Shown here: positions 6,620 through 13,077 of the stretch, piece after piece
How the letters are laid out: each line of letters opens with the position of its first letter
How positions within the stretch are numbered: position 1 is the first letter of the stretch
Assembly: GCA_038062615.1 (NCBI GenBank)
Contig: JBBTWV010000009.1
Location: 1-16,278, forward strand
Length of the DNA stretch: 16,278 nucleotides
Direction: 5' to 3'
DNA from: JBBTWV01 sp038062615
Lineage (GTDB): Bacteria > Patescibacteriota > Gracilibacteria > UBA1369 > UM-FILTER-53-11
Notes under the pieces: generated by a model
Told to the model about the DNA's origin: nothing
What the model saw: only the letters and a program-made list of their open reading frames with translations
Database searches by the model: none
Translations under genes and position numbers: made by a program

Positions 6620-8299
6620 TTATTCCGCTACGCGAAAATCGGCAATTTTTAGTTGTACGCTTTTTTTGCCCTGCCATTCGTTTTCATCAATTTCACAGAC
6701 AAGGTCCAGCGTCTTGCTGCCATTGAGTTGCGACACAAAAGATCCAAGCTTGAATCCAATGGCATCTACTTTTTCCCCGTTGAGTCTCGTCGTCAATTTA
6801 AGATGTTTTTTGTCGGCACCCACGGTGCGATAGTCGTGCAAAGGAACACCGGAAAGTAAAAATCGCGGGGCATCATTGCCGGCGCCAAACGGCTCAAACC
6901 AACGCAACATTTCCATACTCTGTTGGGATACTTCTTCATGCGAAATTTCGCACTCAATGGCCAACTTGGGCAGGCAAGACTCCGCGTTCGTGGCCTTGCC
7001 AACCGTTAACATGAGCCGTTCTTTAAAAGCTTGGAGATTTTTTTTAGGAAGATCAAAACCAGCCGCGCCGGCATGTCCTCCAAAATGAGAAAGAAGATCT
7101 TTGGCACTACTCAGAGCTTCAATAATGTTCACGGACGCAGTGGTGCGGCAGGACCCAATGAGCGACTCCGCGCGTTCTTCCATAGCTATGGCGGGCCTGG
7201 AATACTTCTCCACCATTTTGGCGGCAATAAGGCCGATGATGCCGCCGTGGAACTCTGGGTGATGAAGAATAATGATGGGATTTTGCAACTGCTCGGTGGC
7301 CATGGTGTCGGCCAACTCGTTGAGCTCTTCCATCATTTTTTGACGCTTGCGATTGAGTTTTTCCAGCGTGTCGGCAAGTACATGAGTAGAGTCGTCGTCT
7401 GCCAGAAGAAGCCGCAAAGCATGAGACGAGTGAGAAATTCTGCCCGCCGCGTTAATGCGAGGTCCCAGCAAAAATCCAATGTCATAAGTGCTTATTTTCC
7501 CTTTGCAGCCGGCATTATCTTTAAGCCGAGAAAGTCCTGGCCAGCGCGTGTTCTCGAGCATTCGGAGCCCCTCTTTTACAATGTAGCGATTTTCCCCGGT
7601 GAGTGCGCCAAAATCCGCAATGGTTCCCATGCAAGCAAGATCCAAAAGCCCGGTGGTGGCTTGCTCACGAGCCTCCACGCTATCCAGCCGTCTTTCAAAA
7701 AGTGCCTGTGCCAACTTGAGCGCCACGCCTGCGCCGGTGAGCTCCGTAAAAGGGTAGCCACATCCCGGCAGTTTGGGATGCAAAATGGCGTAGGCCGCCG
7801 GAATTTTTTCCGGTACCGTGTGGTGATCACTAATAATGACATCAATGCCAAGTTCGTTAGCCAGCGCAACCTCATTGAAGCATGAAATACCGTTATCCAC
7901 AGTAATTGCCAACTTCACATCCAGCTTGGCAAACTCCTTTATAAATTTTTCACGCAAACCGTATCCGTCTTCAATGCGATGGGGAAGGCGATACGAAACA
8001 TTGGCTTTAAAAAGGCGCAAAGCCCGCATCAAAATGGCGCTACCGGTGACGCCATCCACATCATAATCGCCAAAAATCATAATGCGCTCGCCTTTTTCAA
8101 TGGCTTGGCCAATACGCAAAACCGCTTTTCCCATATCCTTCATAAGAAACGGATCGTGAAAATCCCGCTCTGCTGTGGGATGGAAGAACTGCTCCATTTC
8201 CACCTCACTTTCAAGGCCGCGATTTGCCAAAAGTTTTTTGAGGAGGCTTTGTTTACGATCTGTATTCTTGATGACCCACTGCTTTTTGAGCACCGACAT
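6620..8299 (-). CDS. recJ: Single-stranded-DNA-specific exonuclease RecJ
   Basis: RecJ degrades single-stranded DNA 5' to 3' in recombination and repair. The 559-residue protein has the family motifs in order: GDYDVDG (77-83), ITVDNG (132-137), ISDHHT (156-161), TGAGVALKLA (188-197), GPRINAAGR (279-287), and the DHHA1 motif FGGHAGAAGF (406-415). A C-terminal OB-like region follows. Length matches standard RecJ (~555-580). The ATG at 8299 sits close to the usual start, since the conserved core begins at about residue 70. No Shine-Dalgarno is visible. The gene is divergent from the endolysin-like gene, 84 bases apart, so the two may share a control region. Downstream on the same strand lies a second DHH-family gene with its own promoter. 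Confidence 0.96.
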   Translation of the reverse strand: MSVLKKQWVIKNTDRKQSLLKKLLANRGLESEVEMEQFFHPTAERDFHDPFLMKDMGKAVLRIGQAIEKGERIMIFGDYDVDGVTGSAILMRALRLFKANVSYRLPHRIEDGYGLREKFIKEFAKLDVKLAITVDNGISCFNEVALANELGIDVIISDHHTVPEKIPAAYAILHPKLPGCGYPFTELTGAGVALKLAQALFERRLDSVEAREQATTGLLDLACMGTIADFGALTGENRYIVKEGLRMLENTRWPGLSRLKDNAGCKGKISTYDIGFLLGPRINAAGRISHSSHALRLLLADDDSTHVLADTLEKLNRKRQKMMEELNELADTMATEQLQNPIIILHHPEFHGGIIGLIAAKMVEKYSRPAIAMEERAESLIGSCRTTASVNIIEALSSAKDLLSHFGGHAGAAGFDLPKKNLQAFKERLMLTVGKATNAESCLPKLAIECEISHEEVSQQSMEMLRWFEPFGAGNDAPRFLLSGVPLHDYRTVGADKKHLKLTTRLNGEKVDAIGFKLGSFVSQLNGSKTLDLVCEIDENEWQGKKSVQLKIADFRVAE

Positions 8300-8333
8300 G
8301 CGTTAGTTTTATCACACTATTATGATTTTTTTC

Positions 8334-8362
8334 TAAACTTTTTATGAAATCTTTGATAGAGT
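8334..8362 (+). promoter_or_regulatory. Possible promoter of the endolysin-holin pair
   Basis: TAAACT (8334-8339), 17 bases, then TAGAGT (8357-8362) preceded by TG plus one base. The -35 matches the consensus at only three positions. The predicted transcript would start near 8369. A small hairpin, TGAGA-CCCTT-TCTCA (8362-8376), overlaps the start region 7 bases before the ATG. Confidence 0.3.
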
Positions 8363-8383
8363 GAGACCCTTTCTCAATGCACT

Positions 8384-8893
8384 ATGGCTGCAACTACTGC
8401 TTATCGAGGGCTGGATAAATTGAAACCTGAAATGCGGGTTCGGGTAGAGCTGTTTTTAAAAGCCGTTGCTAATGCCGGTTTAAAAATACTCATCACCGAA
8501 ACGTGGCGCAGTCAGGAGCGTCAGGAATATTTATATGCTTCGGGTCGGACCCGGCCCGGTAATGTTGTGACATGGACGATGTATTCCAAGCATCTCATTG
8601 GTGAAGCCGTGGATATTGCGTTTCTCACGGATGATGGAAAAGTTACGTATTCTGGAAACTGGGAAGCGGTGGGTCGTCTGGGTGAACTTCAAGGTTTGGT
8701 CTGGGGAGGCCGTTGGCCAACACCAGACAGGCCGCATTTTGAATTTAATCATCAGTGGCAAGCGCAACATTGGGGAGCCCAGGCTGAGCAAGAGTTGCTT
8801 TCTGCCGGTGCCATTACGCAGAAAAAGAATCTCGATCAGCCGCCGTCTCGTGCGGAACTGTATGTCATACTAAGTCATTTCCATAAACTCTAG
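8384..8893 (+). CDS. M15-family peptidase (endolysin-like, L-Ala-D-Glu/D-Ala-D-Ala type)
   Basis: A 169-residue peptidoglycan peptidase of the M15 (VanY/CwlK/T5-endolysin) fold. The zinc site is visible as SKHLIGEAVDIAF (H70, D77) and DRPHFEF (H118), with WGGRW (108-111 region) before it, as in phage and Bacillus L-alanyl-D-glutamate endopeptidases. ETWRSQERQEYLY (39-51) matches the family's substrate-side segment. There is no signal peptide, so the enzyme cannot leave the cell by the Sec route on its own; phage endolysins solve this with a holin, and a holin-like gene lies 17 bases downstream. The last 30 residues (AGAITQ...SRAELYVIL) form a separate short helical module of unknown role. It could be a domesticated phage lysis enzyme or a wall-remodelling enzyme of the host. 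Confidence 0.85.
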   Translation: MAATTAYRGLDKLKPEMRVRVELFLKAVANAGLKILITETWRSQERQEYLYASGRTRPGNVVTWTMYSKHLIGEAVDIAFLTDDGKVTYSGNWEAVGRLGELQGLVWGGRWPTPDRPHFEFNHQWQAQHWGAQAEQELLSAGAITQKKNLDQPPSRAELYVILSHFHKL

Positions 8894-8910
8894 AACTTAA
8901 TTTTTATTTT

Positions 8911-9204
8911 ATGACAGAAAATTTTCAAGAAATAGGAACGCTCGGTTTGGCGGTTTATGTCCTGGTAGAAATACTCAAACGCGCTGGATTTCCTTCAAAA
9001 TATGCGGGTATTTTATCGCTTTTTTTGAGTGTTGCCCTTGGCGCTGGGAGTTTTGTGATCTTAGGAAAGCCGTGGTATGAGGGCCTCATAAGTGGCTTTT
9101 GGGCTGGCGCTTCCGCCTCGGGCGTTTATGCCGGAACGAAATCCGCCTTCACCAAAGAAACCGTCGGAGTCAACGACGATCCGGCTCTGCATCCGGCATG
9201 CTAA
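8911..9204 (+). CDS. Small holin-like membrane protein
   Basis: A 97-residue protein with hydrophobic segments at about 7-23, 31-51 and 57-76, a short basic turn (KRAGFPSKY) after the first, and a charged C-terminal tail. Size, topology and its place directly after an endolysin-like gene fit a phage holin, which forms membrane pores that release the endolysin. No specific holin family could be named with certainty. It has no Shine-Dalgarno and follows the peptidase by 17 bases, so it is probably co-transcribed. Its last 35 bases overlap the 3' end of miaA on the other strand. It could instead be an unrelated small membrane protein. Confidence 0.6.
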   Translation: MTENFQEIGTLGLAVYVLVEILKRAGFPSKYAGILSLFLSVALGAGSFVILGKPWYEGLISGFWAGASASGVYAGTKSAFTKETVGVNDDPALHPAC

Positions 9205-10111
9205 ACCAGTGGATATCCGTTTCTTTTCTAAACCAGGTCATCTGCCGCTTGGCATAATTTCTCGTGTTTTTTTTGAGAAGTTCGTGCGCGTCATCTTGCG
9301 AAATTTCTCCGGCAAGATGCGCCGCCGCCTCTCTATAACCCAGCGATCTCATCGAGGACAAACTTCTTGAAAGTCCCATTTCTAAAAGTTTTTGAGTTTC
9401 TTGGAGCAGTCCGTTTTTAAACTGCTCATCAATTCGCTCATGAATTCGCTGAAAGAGTTCTTCGCGCGGCCAGTTTAAGCCGATTTTAAGACAGCGGTAG
9501 CGCGGCGCGGCTTGCTGATCATCTTTTGGACGGCCCGTTATCAGTGCGATTTCCAGCGCCCGCATAACATACGGAAGATTATTCACATGGATTTTTTTTG
9601 CACTTTTGGGATCCAGCTCCGCTAATTTTTTGTGAAGAGCTTCCGCGCCATGGATCTTTAATTCTTTCTCCATTTCTTTTTGGATCACTTCACTTTTTGG
9701 GGGAAGCAAAAAGTTTTCGGTCACGGCCCGCAAATACAAACCCGTGCCACCCACCAGCATGGGAAGTTTTCCGCGTGCCAAAATCTCTTCAATTTTTTCT
9801 TCCGCCAGACGTTTAAAATCTGCCACGGTAAAACGCTCACTGGGCTCGGCAACATCCAGCAAGTGATGCGCCACTCCTTCGCGTTTTGAAGTTGGGATTT
9901 TGTCGGTGCCAATATCCATGTGCTTATATACTTGTCGGCTATCCGCCGAGATAATCTCACCATCAAACTGCCGCGCAAGTTTTAATGAAAGCGCCGTTTT
10001 GCCGCTTGCCGTCGGGCCCAAAATCACCAAAAGCGGCTTCACATCATCTTTTGCCGCGGCATCTTTAAAATCCTCAATCAGTTTTTGAATCTCTGTGATC
10101 ATCTTGCTCAT
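9170..10111 (-). CDS. miaA: tRNA dimethylallyltransferase
   Basis: MiaA adds a dimethylallyl group to A37 of tRNAs that read codons starting with U, which stabilises codon-anticodon pairing. The 313-residue protein shows the P-loop GPTASGKT (32-39), the substrate motif DSRQVY (57-62), GTDK near 68, GGTGLY (121-126), a SLGYREAAAHL segment and the C-terminal RNYAKRQMTWFRK motif. The N-terminus carries about 20 more residues than most MiaA proteins, where the P-loop lies near position 10. The ATG at 10111 or the one at 10102 could be used. No matching MiaB is in the window. It is divergent from the 10199 gene, and its 3' end overlaps the holin-like gene by 35 bases. Confidence 0.95.
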   Translation of the reverse strand: MSKMITEIQKLIEDFKDAAAKDDVKPLLVILGPTASGKTALSLKLARQFDGEIISADSRQVYKHMDIGTDKIPTSKREGVAHHLLDVAEPSERFTVADFKRLAEEKIEEILARGKLPMLVGGTGLYLRAVTENFLLPPKSEVIQKEMEKELKIHGAEALHKKLAELDPKSAKKIHVNNLPYVMRALEIALITGRPKDDQQAAPRYRCLKIGLNWPREELFQRIHERIDEQFKNGLLQETQKLLEMGLSRSLSSMRSLGYREAAAHLAGEISQDDAHELLKKNTRNYAKRQMTWFRKETDIHWFSMPDAEPDRR

Positions 10112-10157
10112 TTTACTCTATGCTGTGGCATGAACTGCCATTGCCTACGCATGCGTT

Positions 10158-10191
10158 ATGATTTGACAAATCATGTAAATATACGTATACT
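10158..10191 (+). promoter_or_regulatory. Strong promoter with palindrome over the -35 box
   Basis: TTGACA (10163-10168), exactly 17 bases, TATACT (10186-10191). Transcription would start at about 10198, one base from the ATG at 10199, so the mRNA is predicted to be leaderless. The palindrome ATGATTT-GAC-AAATCAT (10158-10174) covers the -35 box and could be an operator. A second palindrome, ACGCATGCGT, lies at 10147-10156, toward miaA. Confidence 0.7.
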
Positions 10192-10198
10192 CGCACCT

Positions 10199-11098
10199 AT
10201 GCCTCTCATGGAACAGATGAAATACCCGCTGGAGCCTTTCCAGATCGCTTTTAAATTTTTGTCGGAATATTGCCACTGGCCCAAGGATATAAGTCTTCGG
10301 ACAATCCAGGGTAATGATCATTTTTTTAGCGTTTTTGATAACCAGGGACAGTATACTGGCTGGAGCATAGAAATCAGTAGGAACGAACCATTACAGGTGG
10401 CGCTTCATCAAGCGGAATTGGTGGATGGTGCATGGAAGCCGGTTGGTGCACCCAAGATTTATAAGTGGAGCGATTGTTTTCCTGAAGAGCAGAAGGCCGG
10501 CATTCCAGGTTCAAATCCGGAAAAAGCTCAGCCCAAAAGAAAAGAAGCTGGAAAGTGGGACAGCAGGCTTACAACCATGCGGATAGCCGGTGGGGTTGCG
10601 TGTTTAGCCGCTCTTGCGGCGGTTGCAGTGTTAAATCCTTCGCGGGAACCATCCCATCAGCCAACAGCCGCTTCAGCGCCTGGTGCTGTTCCCATTCCTC
10701 CGGAATTAAATGAAGCTATGCGGCAAGCAAGACGTGTTGCTTTTAAGAATTTTCATGCGGATAGAGCCTATTCTTCGGTAACTTTGCCCGTTGGGCAGGG
10801 TAAGGATTTTCTTGTTCCAGCCGGCGAATCCATTTCTCTGCAACTCATCACTGGATCAGAATTTCCGCATTACAACATATTTTTTCCTGCAGGCGTTGAG
10901 TGCCTTGGCGCCAAAGGTGATGCTATGGATATAAGCATCGGCAATGTACCTGATGTGGCCCATAACAATATCCCTATGAAAACTATTTCTATTTTTTTCA
11001 ATGATCAAAGCGAAATCATTTTTAGAAATACTGCCAGTGGTGACAAGAGCATCTATGTCCATGCCTATCGGTCAACCAGTCTTAGTGGACGGCCATAA
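10199..11098 (+). CDS. Unrecognised single-pass membrane protein
   Basis: I do not recognise the family. From the ATG at 10199 the protein has 299 residues. A compact N-terminal domain (about 1-98, rich in aromatic residues) is followed by a polar, basic linker (100-127). A single hydrophobic segment is seen at about 128-146 (IAGGVACLAALAAVAVL). A Ser/Pro/Ala spacer and a C-terminal domain (about 170-299) with many alternating hydrophobic residues suggest a beta-rich fold. The basic stretch before the helix suggests N-terminus inside and C-terminal domain outside. The frame is open upstream to 10085, but that would run through the promoter and the start of miaA, so 10199 is chosen. Ten bases separate it from the next start codon, so it probably shares an operon with the thioredoxin-fold gene. 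Confidence 0.75.
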   Translation: MPLMEQMKYPLEPFQIAFKFLSEYCHWPKDISLRTIQGNDHFFSVFDNQGQYTGWSIEISRNEPLQVALHQAELVDGAWKPVGAPKIYKWSDCFPEEQKAGIPGSNPEKAQPKRKEAGKWDSRLTTMRIAGGVACLAALAAVAVLNPSREPSHQPTAASAPGAVPIPPELNEAMRQARRVAFKNFHADRAYSSVTLPVGQGKDFLVPAGESISLQLITGSEFPHYNIFFPAGVECLGAKGDAMDISIGNVPDVAHNNIPMKTISIFFNDQSEIIFRNTASGDKSIYVHAYRSTSLSGRP

Positions 11099-11108
11099 CT
11101 AAGAACGT

Positions 11109-11273
11109 ATGTCAGCAAAACGAACCCTAGAAACCCCAAGAGAAAGAGGATTAAGTCGCCTTCAGATAGCTGAAAAATTTGTGCGAGAAGTTTGTAAATG
11201 GAGTGCCCGGCTACTTGGAACTGGAGTTTCTTTTAGGAGAACCTGGCGCTCATTATCGTGGAATATCTCCTGA
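11109..11273 (+). pseudogene. Likely true 5' end of the thioredoxin-fold gene, in another frame
   Basis: An ATG at 11109, 10 bases after the previous stop, opens a 54-codon frame ending at TGA 11271-11273. Its first ~28 residues (MSAKRTLETP...IAEKFVREV) look like a natural soluble N-terminus. After that, the plausible sequence continues in the frame of the 11179 gene, shifted by one base. Removing one T from the TTT at about 11191-11193 would join them as ...KFVREVVNGVPGYLELEF.... Either a one-base insertion (mutation or assembly error) or +1 recoding would explain this. Alternatively it is a separate short peptide. Confidence 0.5.
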
Positions 11274-12132
11274 AGAATTGGAGGGTAATGATAACTGGCC
11301 AATATTTGTTAAATCTTGTTTGCGCTCAGTTTTTAAGGAGCGTCTAGAATACGGCGAAGAATCGGTAGCAGTTCGAAACGTATCATTAGATATAAGGTAC
11401 GATAAGGAGAGGTTTTATCGGGAAATATTCAAAATCCCTGTGGGAGCATGGGAAACACTGAGCCCACTAGAGGCTCGTGAATTTATGGGCGAGTTGAAAA
11501 AATATAGAACAGAGAGTTCCCGGGATAATGTTTTTTTAACTCAACAAGGAGGTCTTTCGGCTAATGCTCAGCTTACGCCATCTGCTGTCACGGCTTCGGC
11601 TCCAATGGCTGTGGTTGCTCCGCTACCCGCGATTTCTCCGCATTCACCGCTGGTTCCAATTTCAAAACCGGTGCCAAAAGTACGCCCTGAGCACAAAGCC
11701 GTTCCAAAAGTTGGAATGCAAACTCTTACCGACCGCAATTTTGAACTTCAAACTTCGCGCGGAATTTGGGTGGTGGATTTGTATACGGAGTGGTGTGAAC
11801 CCTGCCAAGAAGCACGTCCAGTTTTAGAAAAACTTGCAAAAATGTATGGTGGGAAGGTTAAATTTGGAAGTGCTATGCTCTCTGATAATAGCCGTGAGCA
11901 TCTCAACAATGGGATCGCTCGACGTTTTAAAGTCTTTCCAAAAGAAGAAGGTGGACAAGGAAGAACTTTCCCCCAATTTGTTCTCTTAATAGATGGGGTC
12001 GAGCGTGGTCGAATGAAAGGCTTTGGAGGTGGCTCAATATTTGCGCTTAAACTTGTTCAGGAACTGGTAGTGCTTGGTGCTCAATCTCCACAGTATGGTC
12101 CTGACGTCATAGATTATGAGAAAGAATTTTAA
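11179..12132 (+). CDS. Thioredoxin-fold protein with unknown N-terminal domain
   Basis: In this frame the first usable start is a TTG at 11179, giving 317 residues; the intended start is probably the ATG at 11109 (see that entry). Residues 1-115 are an unrecognised acidic domain. A Pro/Ala/Ser linker spans about 130-178. Residues 180-300 form a thioredoxin domain: strand WVVDLYTE, active site WCEPC (205-209, Glu where thioredoxin has Gly), and the cis-proline in TFPQF (P265), followed by GxxxGxxGG. The CxxC is intact, so it should be redox-active. There is no signal peptide, so the thioredoxin part would act in the cytoplasm. An insertion, FPKEEGGQGR (253-262), precedes the cis-proline. It follows the membrane protein gene closely and may work with it. 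Confidence 0.75.
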   Translation: MCEKFVNGVPGYLELEFLLGEPGAHYRGISPEELEGNDNWPIFVKSCLRSVFKERLEYGEESVAVRNVSLDIRYDKERFYREIFKIPVGAWETLSPLEAREFMGELKKYRTESSRDNVFLTQQGGLSANAQLTPSAVTASAPMAVVAPLPAISPHSPLVPISKPVPKVRPEHKAVPKVGMQTLTDRNFELQTSRGIWVVDLYTEWCEPCQEARPVLEKLAKMYGGKVKFGSAMLSDNSREHLNNGIARRFKVFPKEEGGQGRTFPQFVLLIDGVERGRMKGFGGGSIFALKLVQELVVLGAQSPQYGPDVIDYEKEF

Positions 12133-12145
12133 TGCAATGGTTCTC

Positions 12146-12174
12146 TTGATAAAAAATAAAAAAAGTCTTATACT
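12146..12174 (+). promoter_or_regulatory. Promoter of the AbrB/RelE-like module
   Basis: TTGATA (12146-12151), exactly 17 bases, then TATACT (12169-12174). Transcription would start near 12181, about 25 bases before the ATG at 12206. The transcribed start is covered by the palindrome described in the next entry. Confidence 0.7.
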
Positions 12175-12178
12175 AAGA

Positions 12179-12197
12179 AAGTAATATTTCCTTACTT
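12179..12197. promoter_or_regulatory. Candidate operator: AAGTAA-N7-TTACTT
   Basis: A perfect 6-bp inverted repeat with a 7-base centre lies at the predicted transcription start of the toxin-antitoxin pair. AbrB/MazE-type antitoxins commonly repress their own promoter by binding such palindromes, so this is a plausible autoregulatory site; that role is inferred. Confidence 0.45.
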
Positions 12198-12205
12198 CCT
12201 TATTT

Positions 12206-12451
12206 ATGTCTTCTCGTGTGATAAAGAGCACTTCTCAGGGCCAGATTACGCTTCCCAAGTCCTGGAGAGAAAAGTTCAAAACTGATAATTTTATATTGCA
12301 AATTGAATCCAATCAAATTGTTATAAAACCTGTTCGCATTGAAGAAATGGAAACCGAAGAAGAAATCCTTTTTGACGCTGAGAGAGATAATAAGGGGAAA
12401 GGAGCCAGTCCGGATGAGATTATTCGGCTTTTGAAAAAGATTCAAAAATGA
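12206..12451 (+). CDS. AbrB/MazE-like antitoxin
   Basis: An 81-residue protein. Residues 4-48 (IKSTSQGQITLPKSWREKF...ILQIESNQIVIKPV) match the SpoVT/AbrB DNA-binding fold, a swapped-hairpin dimer, including the GQITLPK core. The C-terminal half (50-81) is highly charged and probably disordered until it binds the toxin. It is first in a two-gene operon, overlapping the RelE-like gene by an ATGA, the classic antitoxin-first order. Own repression through the palindrome at 12179-12197 is likely. No ribosome binding site is visible. Confidence 0.85.
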   Translation: MSSRVIKSTSQGQITLPKSWREKFKTDNFILQIESNQIVIKPVRIEEMETEEEILFDAERDNKGKGASPDEIIRLLKKIQK

Positions 12452-12702
12452 ATAAACTTGAGAAAGCACTTCGGAAACTTCGTAAAAAAGAACAAGAAGC
12501 GGTTTTGCTTACCATGATGCAGTTAAAGTTGGATTTTCGCAAAGTTCCCCACGTGAAGGCTTTGGTAGGTAGGAAGAATTGGTATCGGGTACGTGTTGGG
12601 AACTATCGTATCATTTTCCGTGTCATTTTCGAGGTGAAAAATAGCAACGTCGAAATTATGAGGATTACGAAACGTGATGATAATACATATCGCAATTTAT
12701 AA
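12448..12702 (+). CDS. RelE/ParE-superfamily toxin
   Basis: An 84-residue basic protein with the compact RelE/ParE fold signature: an N-terminal helix pair, then KVPHVKALVGRKNWYRVRVG, then NYRIIFRV and a last strand VEIMRITKRDD. The RxRVGxYRIIF pattern is typical of RelE-like toxins. RelE types cleave mRNA in the ribosome while ParE types hit gyrase; the target here cannot be set from sequence. Catalytic residues are divergent in this superfamily. AbrB-type antitoxins more often accompany PIN or MazF toxins, so AbrB plus RelE is a less usual hybrid pair. Start codon overlaps the antitoxin stop by four bases, implying coupled translation. Confidence 0.85.
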   Translation: MNKLEKALRKLRKKEQEAVLLTMMQLKLDFRKVPHVKALVGRKNWYRVRVGNYRIIFRVIFEVKNSNVEIMRITKRDDNTYRNL

Positions 12703-12777
12703 TTTTCGCTTCTAAACATAGTTTTTCAGCGGTTCCCTTGATTTTAGGCACCCAGGGAGCCCATTCATAACTTTTGG

Positions 12778-12807
12778 TTGACTTCGCGGCGTCATGGCTG
12801 GTAGACT
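12778..12807 (+). promoter_or_regulatory. Possible promoter of the rplJ-rplL operon
   Basis: TTGACT (12778-12783), an 18-base spacer, then TAGACT (12802-12807) preceded by TG plus one base (extended -10). No better promoter is seen nearer rplJ. Transcription from here would pass the terminator-like hairpin at 12989-13018 before rplJ. Confidence 0.45.
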
Positions 12808-12840
12808 GCTTTTTGTCTGAGAAAGTAGGCCATCCACCCC

Positions 12841-12876
12841 TAGGCCGAGCCATCGTAGCGAGGCTCAGCAATAAGG
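12841..12876 (+). repeat. TAGGCCGAGCC repeat, copy A
   Basis: It starts with TAGGCCGAGCC and continues to AGGCTCAGCAAT. GAGCC pairs with GGCTC to form a 5-bp hairpin. It lacks the downstream GCGCC hairpin found in copies B and C. A bare TAGGCC also occurs 15 bases upstream at 12826. Confidence 0.6.
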
Positions 12877-12901
12877 GAAAACGGATTTAAGACCTGCCGA
12901 G

Positions 12902-12953
12902 TAGGCCGAGCCGCAGCGAAAGCTAAGCAATCAGTGCGCCAAAGGGGCGCAAC
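12902..12953 (+). repeat. TAGGCCGAGCC repeat, copy B
   Basis: TAGGCCGAGCC, then AGCTAAGCAAT, then a perfect hairpin TGCGCC-AAAGG-GGCGCA (12935-12951) followed by ACC. The order of parts is the same as in copy C. Confidence 0.6.
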
Positions 12954-12988
12954 CTTGCTTTTCATCGCCTGTCCCAAATGCGGCCTTG

Positions 12989-13018
12989 ATGCTCAACTCA
13001 GATGTTGAGTATTTTTTT
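12989..13018 (+). terminator. Intrinsic terminator or attenuator before rplJ
   Basis: CTCAAC (12992-12997) pairs with GTTGAG (13004-13009) around a 6-base loop. The stem extends by T-A, G-T and A-T pairs outward, followed by seven Ts (13012-13018). It lies 75 bases before rplJ. It could end an upstream transcript or act as an attenuator controlling L10-L12 synthesis. Confidence 0.7.
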
Positions 13019-13024
13019 GTCCAC

Positions 13025-13077
13025 TAGGCCGAACCGTCGAGGTGAGGCTAAGCCAATAACGCGCCGAATGGCGCACC
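13025..13077 (+). repeat. TAGGCCGAACC repeat, copy C
   Basis: TAGGCCGAACC, then GAGGCTAAGCCAAT, then a perfect hairpin GCGCC-GAAT-GGCGC (13061-13074), ending 19 bases before the rplJ start. It lies after the terminator, so it would be present on any transcript that reads through, and could influence rplJ translation. Confidence 0.6.

Noticed and set aside
7031..7885. 284-codon open frame on the + strand opposite recJ
   Set aside because: Lies wholly within the conserved recJ core on the other strand; no recognisable domain.
10085..10198. Upstream extension of the 10199 gene
   Set aside because: It would run through a consensus promoter and the 5' end of miaA; the peptide is Cys/His-rich and implausible.
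10199..11300. Short resemblance (GND-containing run) between the N-terminal domains of the 10199 and 11179 products
   Set aside because: Only a few residues match; no wider alignment supports homology.
12665..12871. 68-residue minus-strand frame overlapping the RelE-like gene end and the gap
   Set aside because: It begins inside the TAGGCC repeat and ends inside the toxin gene; composition suggests translated non-coding repeat sequence.
12859..13008. Open frame without ATG ending in a zinc-ribbon-like CPKCG peptide
   Set aside because: It has no start codon, crosses repeat copy B, and its end is the stem of the terminator hairpin, so the Cys motif is probably chance.
12841..13077. Possible CRISPR-like array
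   Set aside because: Only three diverged copies with spacings of 61 and 123 bases; no equal spacers and no cas genes.
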